52,756 nt of DNA from Candidatus Aerophobota bacterium (GTDB lineage: Bacteria; Aerophobota; Aerophobia; Aerophobales; Aerophobaceae): the NCBI GenBank assembly GCA_030672545.1, contig DAOVGF010000021.1, positions 1-52,756 on the forward strand. The letters are read 5' to 3'. Of this stretch, positions 34,266-42,655 are shown in pieces. The notes beneath the pieces are model-generated. The model was not told where the DNA came from, made no database searches, and saw only the letters and a list, made by a program, of their open reading frames with translations. The stretch's first letter is position 1. Each line of letters starts with the position of its first letter. The position numbers and the translations under genes are program-made.

Positions 34266-35291
34266 TCAGTTTCCCAACAAAGTCGGGCAAGGGACAAACT
34301 CATTAATGTGAAAGTCCTGCCAGGTCTTGTTAGTTTTTAGGTCTTTGAATTCCTTAAGCATGTCTACCATGGCTGTTACCCGGTTGGGATCTCCATAGCC
34401 AAACCGAGCCGGCCTTTTTAGTTGGAGGAGGACGGTCAGAACTTTTTCCAGTTCAAGGCTTATGTGCTCCCTATCCCGGTCTGGATGTGCCGCCATGAAA
34501 ACATCCAGAGCTGCTTCAGAATCTTTTTCTGTTTCCAGTATTCCCTTTACTGTTGCCTCCACAAATCGTTTCACCAAATCCGGCTTGTTGGATATTGTGT
34601 CACAATGCGTAATTAGCGTGAGTCCCATAGCGGCGATTCCCATATCACTAAACAATATATATTCCGGTTCAAAGCCCTTGCTTTTAAGTATCGAAGGTTG
34701 GTCTGATATCCCGCCCAGCAGAGCATCTACCTTTCTCTGCATCAAGGCAATTGGTTTAGATGCGGCATCCATAAGGATGACGTTTATCTTGTTCGCATCG
34801 AGATTATTCTTGGCCACAACGGGACCAAAGGTTCTATACGGGGAGCCATCGGCAGTGGCAGCGATAGTTTTTCCTTCCAGATCCTTAGCACTCTTGATAT
34901 CTGTCCCCTTAAGAAAAATAACCCCTTCGGCTTGATCCTGGGATATTACGAGAACACTCTTTATGGGAATACCTTTGGCGATTGCTTCACAGGCAATGGG
35001 GGCCACGGCTAAGGCGAAATCATCAGACTTGTTTCCCACTAACTGCGTAGAAATGCCTGAACCACGTCCTTCGATAATCTCCACGTCGATTCCATATTCC
35101 TCATAGTACCCTTTCTCTTGAGCTACCACATAGGGAACGTGGATCCCTCCCCAATACCAGTTCATCCTGAAGGTTACTTTATCCAGAGATTTGGCCGGAG
35201 CTCCGGCGGAAAACAGAATGACTACCAAGCTGAGAATAGAAAAAACAGTAAAGACCTTTATTGTTTTGCCTCTTTTTGATACTGTTAACAT
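34266..35291 (-). CDS. ABC solute-binding protein (NMT1/SsuA-like)
   Basis: 341 residues. An N-terminal hydrophobic signal (about 13-33, ending in SAGAPAKS) is followed by KVTFRMNWYWGGIHVPYVVA and QEKGYYEEYGIDVEIIEG, the classic opening of THI5/NMT1-like binding proteins for sulphonates, nitrate or pyrimidine precursors. The SAKDLEGKTIAAT motif follows. GAGGTG lies 6 bases before the ATG. The ligand is unknown; the adjacent PreA-like enzyme makes a pyrimidine or related heterocycle a reasonable guess. The 258 bases up to the permease gene hold a piece of the GGCAATTTGTTGAGATT repeat and no gene. Confidence 0.85.
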   Translation of the reverse strand: MLTVSKRGKTIKVFTVFSILSLVVILFSAGAPAKSLDKVTFRMNWYWGGIHVPYVVAQEKGYYEEYGIDVEIIEGRGSGISTQLVGNKSDDFALAVAPIACEAIAKGIPIKSVLVISQDQAEGVIFLKGTDIKSAKDLEGKTIAATADGSPYRTFGPVVAKNNLDANKINVILMDAASKPIALMQRKVDALLGGISDQPSILKSKGFEPEYILFSDMGIAAMGLTLITHCDTISNKPDLVKRFVEATVKGILETEKDSEAALDVFMAAHPDRDREHISLELEKVLTVLLQLKRPARFGYGDPNRVTAMVDMLKEFKDLKTNKTWQDFHINEFVPCPTLLGN

Positions 35292-35549
35292 TTTTTCACC
35301 TCTTTATACATTTGGATTTAGTAAAGAACTTACCTGGTTAAAGTAACTATCACCTCCTTTTTGCTTGATTTTCGATCCATATTCTCAGAGTCTATAACTA
35401 ATTAGTACATAGTTTTCTGAATAATCTTATAACACCATGATTTGTTACTACGAAACTGCCCGAGGCGAGCGTGGCAATTTGTTGAGATTACGGAGACTAT
35501 CTCGACTCTATTTTGGTTCCCTCTTCACCAGTTTAGACCCTAAGTAATA

Positions 35550-36332
35550 TCATATTGTTTCTTCGGTAACCCGTTGGGAAACATGCCAAGGAATAGTTAT
35601 TCTTTCTATAAGTTCAATAGAATAAAAAAAGACCAGACCTATGGAAATAAGCACTATAAGAACGGCAAAGAACAACTGGGTATTTAAATCCCCCTTGGCC
35701 ACTAAAAGGAGATAACCCAATCCATCCGAGGCTCCTATGAATTCAGCTACTATTGCTCCTATGGTAGCTGAGATTGCCGAGAGCTTCAATCCAGCAAAAA
35801 TTGTAGGAAGAGCACTGGGGATTTTGATCTTTATTAGAGAAGCCAGAGGTTTACTTCCCATAGAAAGTGACAAACGTTTTATATCCTCCTCGATAGAAGC
35901 AAAACCAACGATGGAGTTGATTACGATAGGAAAAAAACACATCAGGAAAGTAAGCAGGAGCCGAGGTTTATAGTCGAATCCCATCCAAATGACAAACAGG
36001 GGACCAAGAGCAATCTTGGGAATGAGTTGAAGGAAAACAATTACCGGATAAACGGAGCGAGTAAAGATTTTTGAAGAGGTAATACTTAAAGCAAGAGGTA
36101 TTCCTACAATGACTCCTATGCCGAATCCTCCCAGAATGATTTTGGTAGTGGCAATAGCATTCCTGCTTATGGTATTTCCCCACCTACGGAATAATGTTAA
36201 GATAACTTCTACCGGGGTAGGCATAATCCAATCCGGGATTTTCAGAACGGTAACTATTACTTGCCAACCAACGACAAGAAAAAAAAAGGTCAAAAATACC
36301 TGAAGATATTTATTAAAAGACTTTTTCTCCAT
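35550..36332 (-). CDS. ABC transporter permease (NitT/TauT type)
   Basis: 260 residues, six predicted membrane helices. The region KIPSALPTIFAGLKLSAISA then TIGAIVAEFIGASDGLGYLL is the cytoplasmic loop and following helix typical of SsuC/TauC-like permeases. It is the first gene of the leftward transporter unit, about 14 bases behind a good promoter. Confidence 0.9.
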   Translation of the reverse strand: MEKKSFNKYLQVFLTFFFLVVGWQVIVTVLKIPDWIMPTPVEVILTLFRRWGNTISRNAIATTKIILGGFGIGVIVGIPLALSITSSKIFTRSVYPVIVFLQLIPKIALGPLFVIWMGFDYKPRLLLTFLMCFFPIVINSIVGFASIEEDIKRLSLSMGSKPLASLIKIKIPSALPTIFAGLKLSAISATIGAIVAEFIGASDGLGYLLLVAKGDLNTQLFFAVLIVLISIGLVFFYSIELIERITIPWHVSQRVTEETI

Positions 36333-36352
36333 AGGCTATAAGTCCCTAATTT

Positions 36353-36381
36353 AATTTACCATTCATTTTACCATTTGTCAA
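36353..36381 (-). promoter_or_regulatory. leftward sigma-70-type promoter of the NitT/TauT-type transporter unit
   Basis: Minus strand TTGACA (36376-36381), 17-base spacer, TAAATT (36353-36358). The spacer carries a direct repeat AATGGTAAA-ATG-AATGGTAAA that spans it into the -10 box. Confidence 0.7.
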
Positions 36382-36425
36382 AAATATTAAATTTTCTCTA
36401 ACGCTAATGGCTACGTAACCTCGGC

Positions 36426-36454
36426 TTGACTTTTAGTAAAGAGAAGCCTATAAT
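36426..36454 (+). promoter_or_regulatory. rightward sigma-70-type promoter of glyQS
   Basis: TTGACT (36426-36431), 17-base spacer, TATAAT (36449-36454): close to consensus. An 11-bp perfect inverted repeat, TTTTAGTAAAG (36431-36441) and CTTTACTAAAA (36474-36484), brackets the -10 box and start site and could be an operator. Confidence 0.75.
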
Positions 36455-36494
36455 TTTATTTGTAACAGGTAAGCTTTACTAAAAGGCGAGATTC

Positions 36495-36531
36495 AGGGAG
36501 CTTTGGGTGTCCCTAAGGGAACCCCTTTTTT
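36495..36531 (+). terminator. attenuator-like leader of glyQS
   Basis: GGG-TGT-CCC-TAA-GGG-AA-CCC (36505-36524) can fold into a hairpin directly followed by TTTTTT (36526-36531), like an intrinsic terminator. An alternative pair, AGGGA (36495-36499) with TCCCT (36510-36514), uses the same CCC and would block it. The leader from the predicted start (about 36461) is only 70 nucleotides and shows no T-box sequence and no leader peptide start. Confidence 0.5.
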
Positions 36532-36544
36532 GGTGAAGATAGAG

Positions 36545-36636
36545 TGGTAGCCGCAGGCTTTGGTTCCTCTATTATGGTCTGGTAGCCGCAGGCTTTAGCC
36601 TGCGTTTATTTGCGCAAGTTAAAACTTCCGGCTACC
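36545..36636. repeat. dispersed palindromic repeat R1, copy E (with a truncated extra copy)
   Basis: A broken first copy (GGTAGCCGCAGGCTTTGG, 36545-36562) is followed by a full 56-bp unit at 36581-36636, whose second lobe reads GCGCAAGTTAAAACTTCCGG. It lies in the glyQ leader. The 358-base gap 36333-36690 otherwise holds the two divergent promoters and the attenuator described separately. Confidence 0.85.
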
Positions 36637-36690
36637 AAAAATAGTGGTTGGTTACTTTGTAGATTTCTGAAAGCTTAGGGGTGGGTGATG

Positions 36691-37539
36691 ATGGATTTTC
36701 AGGATATTTTTATTACTCTTCAGGACTACTGGAGGAAACAGGGTTGTTTAGTCCTTCAACCATATGATGTGGAAAAGGGAGCGGGAACCTTTAATCCGGC
36801 CACTTTCCTGCGAGTTCTGGGTCCACGTCCCTGGAGAGTTGCCTATGTTGAACCTTCTCGGCGACCCGCTGATGGAAGATACGGGGAAAATCCCAATCGC
36901 CTGCAGCTTCATTTTCAATTTCAGGTAATTGTGAAACCTTCTCCTGACGATGTTCAGGAAATCTATCTGCAAAGTCTGAAAACTCTGGGAATAGATGCTT
37001 GCCATCATGACATTAAGTTTATTGAAGATGACTGGGAGTCTCCTACCCTGGGAGCTTGGGGGTTGGGTTGGGAAGTTAGATTAGATGGAATGGAGATTAC
37101 TCAGTTTACTTACTTTCAGCAGGTGGGTGGATTTGATTTGAGCCCCATTTCTGTGGAGTTGACCTATGGTTTAGAACGGATAGCTATGTGTGTGCAGGGA
37201 GTAAACAATATTTTTGACTTAAAGTGGAACGGCTATTTCACCTATGGTGATTTACGGCGGGAGAGTGAAATTGAGTTTTCCCGCTACAATTTTGAGGAAG
37301 TTAATCCTTCTGTTCAAGTTCAGCTCTTCCAGATTTATGAGGAAGAAGCCAAAAAATTGATAGACAAGGGATTGTTTTTACCAGCTTATGATTATGTCCT
37401 CAAATGTTCGCATACTTTTAATCTGCTTGACGCCAGAGGTGCCCTGGGTGTAACTGAGAGAGAAAGATTCATTAAGAGAGTGCGTCGTCTAGCCAACGGA
37501 TGTGCCGCCCACTACCTGGATTATTCTTCCAGGTCATAA
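36691..37539 (+). CDS. glyQ: glycyl-tRNA synthetase alpha subunit
   Basis: 282 residues from the ATG at 36691 (GGGGTG 7 bases upstream); ATG 36688 and GTG 36685 are also in frame. MDFQDIFITLQDYWRKQGCL is the family start; YDVEKGAGTFNPATFLR, VEPSRRPADGRYGENPNR and QLHFQFQVI are class II motif regions. It forms the catalytic core of the alpha2-beta2 enzyme that charges tRNA-Gly. glyS follows after 116 bases, in which an ACCCACAAGTGGGT hairpin (37597-37610) and a GGGCGACTGAAGTCACC repeat piece lie. Confidence 0.98.
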   Translation: MDFQDIFITLQDYWRKQGCLVLQPYDVEKGAGTFNPATFLRVLGPRPWRVAYVEPSRRPADGRYGENPNRLQLHFQFQVIVKPSPDDVQEIYLQSLKTLGIDACHHDIKFIEDDWESPTLGAWGLGWEVRLDGMEITQFTYFQQVGGFDLSPISVELTYGLERIAMCVQGVNNIFDLKWNGYFTYGDLRRESEIEFSRYNFEEVNPSVQVQLFQIYEEEAKKLIDKGLFLPAYDYVLKCSHTFNLLDARGALGVTERERFIKRVRRLANGCAAHYLDYSSRS

Positions 37540-37655
37540 TTTTACCTTCCTGCTTTTTAACTCTTGCTTCACCGAGGGCGACTGAAGTCACCCCTACCCA
37601 CAAGTGGGTTGTTTAAGATTTTGGGGGTTGAATTAGACTACTCAAGGAGATAGAG

Positions 37656-39746
37656 ATGCCCGGAACAGTGCTTCTGGAAGTAGCGGTAGAAGACTTTCCT
37701 CCTTTAACTGTCAAGACGGTCCTTACCCAGATGGAAGAAAAGGGTAGAGTTCTTCTTTCCTCCTATCGGTTGGATTATGAAAGAATTAAAGTTCTGGGGA
37801 GTAGCCGTCGTTTAATTTTCTGGCTGGAGGGGGTCCCTCCTCAGCAGAGGGACAGAGTAGAAAAAGAAATAGGACCACCCTATCGGATGGTTTTTGATGA
37901 GAAGGGAAATCTTACTCCTTCCGGGGAAAAATATTTACGGGCCCGAAGAGTCAACCGGAGCGAATTGGGAGTTGAGAGACTTCAGAAGGGCAAGTATGTC
38001 TATATAAGAAGAGTGACGGTCGGGAAAAAGACTGTTGACATTTTGCCTTTGTTTTTTCGGAAGCTAATTAAGTCACTTCGATTTACCAAGTCTATGAAAT
38101 GGGGCAGCTACAATTTTTCTTTTGGTCGGCCCATCAGGTCAATTTTAGCTCTCTATGACTCTCAAATCGTAGAATTCCAGATTGCTGGAGTAAGTGCGGG
38201 AAGAAAAACCAGAGGCCATCGTTACTTATCTCCTTCTCCTATGGAGATTGCTACTCCCCAGGAGTATGTTTCGCGTCTCCGGAAAAGGAGCGTTATAGTA
38301 GATCCAGAGGAAAGAAGAAAATCAATTCTGAGACAGATGAAGAAGATTCTCTCATTCTTGAGTGAAAAGGAAGAAAAAGTTACAATTTTGGAAGATAGTC
38401 AACTTCTGGAGGAGATGGTTTATCTGGTGGAGCATCCCACAATTTTCTGGGGAAGGTTCGATTCCCGATTTCTTTCTCTTCCTTTTCCGATACTCCAGGC
38501 CTGTTTGCGGGATTACCAGAAACATTTTACCGTAGTCGGTTCTCATGGTCCCCTTTCTTACTTTGTGGGAGTGAGAGAGGGAGACGAAAATTACCTTGAT
38601 GAAGTGGTTTCTGGTAATAGTCGGGTTATTGATGCTCGTCTCACTGATGCCAAATTTTTCTTTGAGGAAGATAAAAAAGTTTCTCTGGCCAAGCGGGTTC
38701 CTTCTTTGAAAACAGTGATTGTCCAGGACAAGTTGGGAAGTTATTATGATAAAGTTCAGCGTTTGATGGAGCTTTCCGCCCGAGTAAGTGAACACCTCTC
38801 CCTGTTAGAGTGCCAAAAAATTAGACTGGTCCGGGCCGCCTTTCTTTGTAAAGCAGACCTTCTTACTAATGTGGTTAAGGAATTCCCTGGACTTCAGGGG
38901 ATTATGGGTGAAGTATATGCTCTTCAAGGGAAAGAGGATCCTACGGTGGCCCAGGCAATTGCTGAACATCGGATGCCTCATTTCAACGGTGATGAGTGCC
39001 CAAGCACAGTTGAAGGAGCTGCTCTGGCCATCGTTGATAAATTGGATACTTTGGTAGGTTCCTTTTGGGCTGGTTTTATTCCTTCCACTTCGGAGGATCC
39101 CTGGGGATTACGTCGAGAGGCTCAAGCGATCTTTGAGATTGTGGAGAAAAGAAAATGGCCGTTTTCTCTTGATTACCTGATGGGAAAAAATTTGGAACTC
39201 TACAGCCAAAGTGTGGAAGCAGAAGCCCGGCTTAGAGAATTCTTTCGCAGCAGGTTGATTAATTACCTTCGAGGAAAGGAACTGTCGGTAGATTTGATTC
39301 GGGCGGTAATAAAAGGTTTCTTTGGGGATCTGGGAGGGGTATTTCAAAAAGCTCTTGTTTTAAAGCAAATTTCCCTCCGAAGAAACTTCAAAGGGGAAGT
39401 AATAGCTATTGTGCGCCTGTTGAATATATTGAAACAAGCTTCTGGTCGGAGAATTATTATTCCCCCTAAAACAAGGGAGGAACTTCTTGAAATACAGGAA
39501 GAGAAGATTCTTTACGAAAAATGGGGAAAAATGAAAACGCAGGTGGAGAATCTTGTAAGTGAGGGTCACTATTGGGAGGGATACCAGAATCTTATTCAAT
39601 TAAAAGAGTATATTCACAATTTCTTTGAAAAAGTTCTGGTTATGTGTGAGGATGAAAACCTAAGGGACAATCGTTTAGCTTTGCTCAGAGAAATTGGAGG
39701 CGTTTTTAACCGAATTGCTGATTTCACCCAAATTCAGGTAAATTAG
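37656..39746 (+). CDS. glyS: glycyl-tRNA synthetase beta subunit
   Basis: 696 residues, normal length. The N-terminal LLEVAVEDFPPLTVKTVLTQ corresponds to the family LLEIGTEELP motif, somewhat altered. Further conserved blocks are MRW-like KSMKWGSYNFSFGRPIRSIL, FDSRFLSLP, LKTVIVQDKLGSYYDKVQRL and DKLDTLVGSFWAGFIPSTSEDPWGLRR (HD-like region). The C-terminal helical anticodon-binding part is complete. It binds tRNA-Gly and partners GlyQ. A ribosome site AAGGAG precedes the ATG. Confidence 0.97.
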   Translation: MPGTVLLEVAVEDFPPLTVKTVLTQMEEKGRVLLSSYRLDYERIKVLGSSRRLIFWLEGVPPQQRDRVEKEIGPPYRMVFDEKGNLTPSGEKYLRARRVNRSELGVERLQKGKYVYIRRVTVGKKTVDILPLFFRKLIKSLRFTKSMKWGSYNFSFGRPIRSILALYDSQIVEFQIAGVSAGRKTRGHRYLSPSPMEIATPQEYVSRLRKRSVIVDPEERRKSILRQMKKILSFLSEKEEKVTILEDSQLLEEMVYLVEHPTIFWGRFDSRFLSLPFPILQACLRDYQKHFTVVGSHGPLSYFVGVREGDENYLDEVVSGNSRVIDARLTDAKFFFEEDKKVSLAKRVPSLKTVIVQDKLGSYYDKVQRLMELSARVSEHLSLLECQKIRLVRAAFLCKADLLTNVVKEFPGLQGIMGEVYALQGKEDPTVAQAIAEHRMPHFNGDECPSTVEGAALAIVDKLDTLVGSFWAGFIPSTSEDPWGLRREAQAIFEIVEKRKWPFSLDYLMGKNLELYSQSVEAEARLREFFRSRLINYLRGKELSVDLIRAVIKGFFGDLGGVFQKALVLKQISLRRNFKGEVIAIVRLLNILKQASGRRIIIPPKTREELLEIQEEKILYEKWGKMKTQVENLVSEGHYWEGYQNLIQLKEYIHNFFEKVLVMCEDENLRDNRLALLREIGGVFNRIADFTQIQVN

Positions 39747-39762
39747 GTACAGGAGAACTTAA

Positions 39763-40563
39763 ATGTCTCTAATTGCCGTTGAGATTCACCCTTGCGGGAG
39801 AACTTTTCATCTCTTTACCCGTCACGCTGACCTGAAAAAAGGTGATTGGTACCTTTTTAGAGAAAGTGACGGTCTGGGAGTTGGGTTAATAAAATCGATT
39901 ATCTTGGTGGAGATTAATGTTAACCAGGAGGACATTCTTGTAAGAAAGGCTGTTTCTGAAGATGTGAAGGAATGCGAAAGAAGGAGAGAGACTGAAGTTC
40001 AGGCCTTTGAGGTAGCTCGAGAACTAATCAGTCGACTGCGGCTTTCCATGAAACTTATTTTTATCCGCTACCCCCTGGAAAGCGACCGAATTACCTTTTA
40101 TTACACGGCCGGGCAAAGGGTGGATTTCCGAAAGTTGGTCAAAGAATTGGCTTCGGTTTTCAAGGTAAGAATTCAAATGCAGCAGGTTGGAGTGAGAGAT
40201 GAACCTCAGTTGTTAGGAGGATTGGGGATTTGCGGTCGAAGAGTTTGCTGTGCTTCTTTCTTGGCTTGCAAGAGGAATAAGTTAAATTCTGTGAGTTTGG
40301 AGGCCGCTCGGATTCAGAACTTGCCTTTGGTTTCCTCCAAGATTTCTGGAATATGTGGACGACTACGCTGCTGTCTGAATTTTGAATATGATATCTACCT
40401 CTCCTTAAAGAAAGATTTTCCCTCTTTGGGTAAGGTTATTTTCTGCCAGAAGGAACGGGTAAAGGTGGTGGGATATAATTACCTTCGAGGGACAGTCACT
40501 GTGGAAACCGAGGAAGGATTAAGGAAAGTAGTGAAAAAAGAGGATGTTATTGAGCAGAATTAA
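39763..40563 (+). CDS. ricT: PSP1-domain protein RicT/YaaT family
   Basis: 266 residues. The PSP1 C-terminal domain has the Cys-rich core GGLGICGRRVCCASFLA and SGICGRLRCCLNFEYD, which in Bacillus RicT helps hold iron-sulphur clusters in the RicAFT complex that affects RNase Y and mRNA maturation. No RicA or RicF homologue is nearby, so the role here may be simpler. It follows glyS by 16 bases and overlaps the next gene by 20 bases. Confidence 0.85.
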   Translation: MSLIAVEIHPCGRTFHLFTRHADLKKGDWYLFRESDGLGVGLIKSIILVEINVNQEDILVRKAVSEDVKECERRRETEVQAFEVARELISRLRLSMKLIFIRYPLESDRITFYYTAGQRVDFRKLVKELASVFKVRIQMQQVGVRDEPQLLGGLGICGRRVCCASFLACKRNKLNSVSLEAARIQNLPLVSSKISGICGRLRCCLNFEYDIYLSLKKDFPSLGKVIFCQKERVKVVGYNYLRGTVTVETEEGLRKVVKKEDVIEQN

Positions 40564-41542
40564 GGCTCTGGCGCTTCTTTCCGGAGGACTGGATAGTCTT
40601 TTAGCTATAAAATTGGTTCAAGCCGAGGGAATAGAAGTAGAAGGTATTTGTTTTACTTCTCCTTTCTTTGGAGCAGAAAGAGCAGAGAAAGGGAGCCGTT
40701 ATTTAGGTATCCCTCTCCACCTGCAGCAAATTGGCCAGGAGCTTATTTCTCTCCTTCGTTCTCCTCCTCACGGCTTTGGTAAAGGGGCTAATCCGTGCAT
40801 AGATTGCCATATTCTGATGATAAAAAAAGCCGGCGATCTAATACGCCGGAGAGAGCTGGATTTTCTTATCAGTGGTGAAGTACTGGGGCAGCGGCCCAAA
40901 TCTCAGAGCCGTTGGGCTCTTGAACTGATAAGCCGAAAATCAGAATGGGGAGACTTGCTCCTGCGTCCTCTTACGGCTAAAAATCTTTCTCCCACTCTTC
41001 CAGAAAGAAAAGGCTGGGTGAGAAGGGAAAAGCTAGGGGGGATAAAAGGAAGGAGCCGTTTATCTCAACTGGAGTTAGCTTCAAAATTTGGTCTCAAGGA
41101 TTTTCCTGCTCCCTCAGGGGGTTGCCTTTTAACCGATCCTATTTTTTCCCGACGTATGAAAGATATTCTCTCTCATAGTCAACTTGACCTCTGGGAAGCA
41201 GAATTACTTAAAGTGGGCCGACACTTTCGACTTAATGCTCACACCAGGGCAATTGTGGGAAGAAATCAAAAGGAAAATAGCCTTCTTTTGAAACTGACTC
41301 GTCCTGGAGAGCTTATTTTTAGAGCGAGAGATTACCCCGGCCCGGTGGCTCTTTTGAAAGGAGAGTTCGAGGAAGAGGAAATATTGAAAGTGGCTTCGTT
41401 AACTCTTCGTTACAGCGATGTTTCATCTGGGCCTGCGGTAGTGGAATATAAGTTTTCAGATAGTGAGGAGAAAAAATGGGTTGAGGTGGTTTCTCTCTCT
41501 GATAAGGAAGTGGATTCTCTGAGAATTGGGGGAGAAAAATAA
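40544..41542 (+). CDS. PP-loop ATPase, MnmA/ThiI-like tRNA sulphurtransferase homologue
   Basis: 332 residues. The PP-loop is LLSGGLDSLLAIKL. Conserved family blocks are GKGANPCIDCHILMIKKAG (C-x2-C), SGEVLGQRPKSQSR, LRPLTAKNLSPTLPE, GRSRLSQLELASKFG and APSGGCLLTDP (second active-site Cys). These match a group annotated as MnmA-related, probably adenylating and thiolating a tRNA uridine. A C-terminal domain of about 120 residues is extra relative to MnmA. The ATG is flush against GAGG; a TTG six bases on (40550) has better spacing and may be the true start. Confidence 0.7.
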   Translation: MLLSRIKALALLSGGLDSLLAIKLVQAEGIEVEGICFTSPFFGAERAEKGSRYLGIPLHLQQIGQELISLLRSPPHGFGKGANPCIDCHILMIKKAGDLIRRRELDFLISGEVLGQRPKSQSRWALELISRKSEWGDLLLRPLTAKNLSPTLPERKGWVRREKLGGIKGRSRLSQLELASKFGLKDFPAPSGGCLLTDPIFSRRMKDILSHSQLDLWEAELLKVGRHFRLNAHTRAIVGRNQKENSLLLKLTRPGELIFRARDYPGPVALLKGEFEEEEILKVASLTLRYSDVSSGPAVVEYKFSDSEEKKWVEVVSLSDKEVDSLRIGGEK

Positions 41543-42333
41543 TGCTTTGGATTTTCGATCTGGATGGGGTAGTCTACCGAGGTAAAACTTTATTGTCCGG
41601 AGCTAAGAAAACCTTAAATATACTTGAGGAAAGAGGTGAGGAAATTTGTTTTCTTAGCAATAACTCTACTCAGAGTCGACGCAGTCTTCAGGGTAAGTTA
41701 GTCCGGATGGGAATTAAAGTGAAACAAAGTCAACTTTTTCCTTCTTCTTATCTAGCGGCAATTTATTTTTCCCAGAATCCCCGTCGCCGGAAAGCCCGAT
41801 TGATGGTTATAGGAGAAAATGGGTTGGATGAGGAATTAAGAGGAGCTGGATTGAAAGCTATCCAGGAGTCAGACACGGCAGATTATGTACTGGTGGGTAT
41901 GGACAGAAAGGTTGATTTTCCAGTTCTCTGCCAGGCTCATCGAGCTGTCTTGAAAGGAGCCCGGCTAATTGCTACTAATACCGATGCTACTTACCCCATA
42001 GAAGGGGAAACTATGCCCGGGGCAGGTGTTATCGTGAGAGCCCTGGAAGTATCAACAGGGAAGAGGGCTCTGGTGTTGGGTAAACCCCATCCTTTCGGAC
42101 TTAGGATGATAATGAAGATCAAAGGATATAAGGACCCCCGGCAGGTAGTACTGGTGGGTGATCGTTTGGAAACTGATATAGCTACTGGAAAAAAAGTGGG
42201 AGTGATAACCGTGCTGGTCCTTTCTGGAATCTCTAACCGGCAAGAGGCAAAAGCTATGTATCCTCGCCGGCAGCCGGATTATGTAATTTCCTCTTTGAGA
42301 GAACTTCCTGCTTTGAAATTCTTTCGTCAATAA
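41542..42333 (+). CDS. HAD-superfamily IIA phosphatase (NagD-like)
   Basis: 263 residues. Motif I IFDLDGVVYRG (Asp nucleophile), motif II FLSNNSTQSR, the IIA-type cap, motif III VLGKPHPFGLRM and motif IV VLVGDRLETDIATGKKVGV. It dephosphorylates a small phosphate ester such as a nucleotide or sugar phosphate. The start overlaps the previous gene by one base, so glyQ to here may be one transcript. Confidence 0.9.
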   Translation: MLWIFDLDGVVYRGKTLLSGAKKTLNILEERGEEICFLSNNSTQSRRSLQGKLVRMGIKVKQSQLFPSSYLAAIYFSQNPRRRKARLMVIGENGLDEELRGAGLKAIQESDTADYVLVGMDRKVDFPVLCQAHRAVLKGARLIATNTDATYPIEGETMPGAGVIVRALEVSTGKRALVLGKPHPFGLRMIMKIKGYKDPRQVVLVGDRLETDIATGKKVGVITVLVLSGISNRQEAKAMYPRRQPDYVISSLRELPALKFFRQ

Positions 42334-42335
42334 AG

Positions 42336-42655
42336 GGCTCGGGACATTCTCCTTTGCTCCGGTGATACTCTTCATAGTCCGCCCTGTCCTCGGTGTTTTC
42401 CCCGTTGCGAAACGGGTTCTACTTTTATCTGGGTACCGCGGCTCAAAAGATTGTCAACTCAGGGGCATTCATGATACATGAATGCCAGAGGAAAAAGAAA
42501 AGTGGAGCAGTGATGCCCCGCCCTAACTTTCGCTTTCTTAGGAAAACACGCTCGGCGGGCAGAGAGAATCTCTAAAGATGAAGTATCAATATTGCATCAG
42601 GAGAATGGGCCTCGCTGAAGTAAAGGGCAATAAGAGGGTTGGGACATGAGACAGC
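42336..42655. other. gene-free intergenic region with repeat pieces and two strong hairpins
   Basis: An R2 piece (CTCGGGACATTCTCC ... GGTGATACTCTT) lies at 42338-42372. CCCGTT-GCGA-AACGGG (42401-42416) is a stem with a GNRA-type loop. GGCATTCATG-ATA-CATGAATGCC (42464-42486) is a perfect 10-bp palindrome without a T-run. TGCCCCGCC (about 42512) could pair with GGCGGGCA (about 42554), and AGAGAATCTCT follows. At 42594-42617 CATCAGGAGAATGGGCCTCG is shared with 52563-52580. The region may encode a structured RNA; I do not recognise a known class. Confidence 0.45.

Noticed and set aside
36461..36690. Possible glycine T-box or glycine riboswitch in front of glyQ.
   Set aside because: No AGGGTGG-ACCGCG T-box core and no tandem glycine aptamer pattern; the leader before the terminator is only about 70 bases.
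42393..42575. 60-codon plus-strand open frame in the gap after the HAD gene.
   Set aside because: No ribosome site, no family resemblance, and the segment is dominated by hairpins and repeat pieces.
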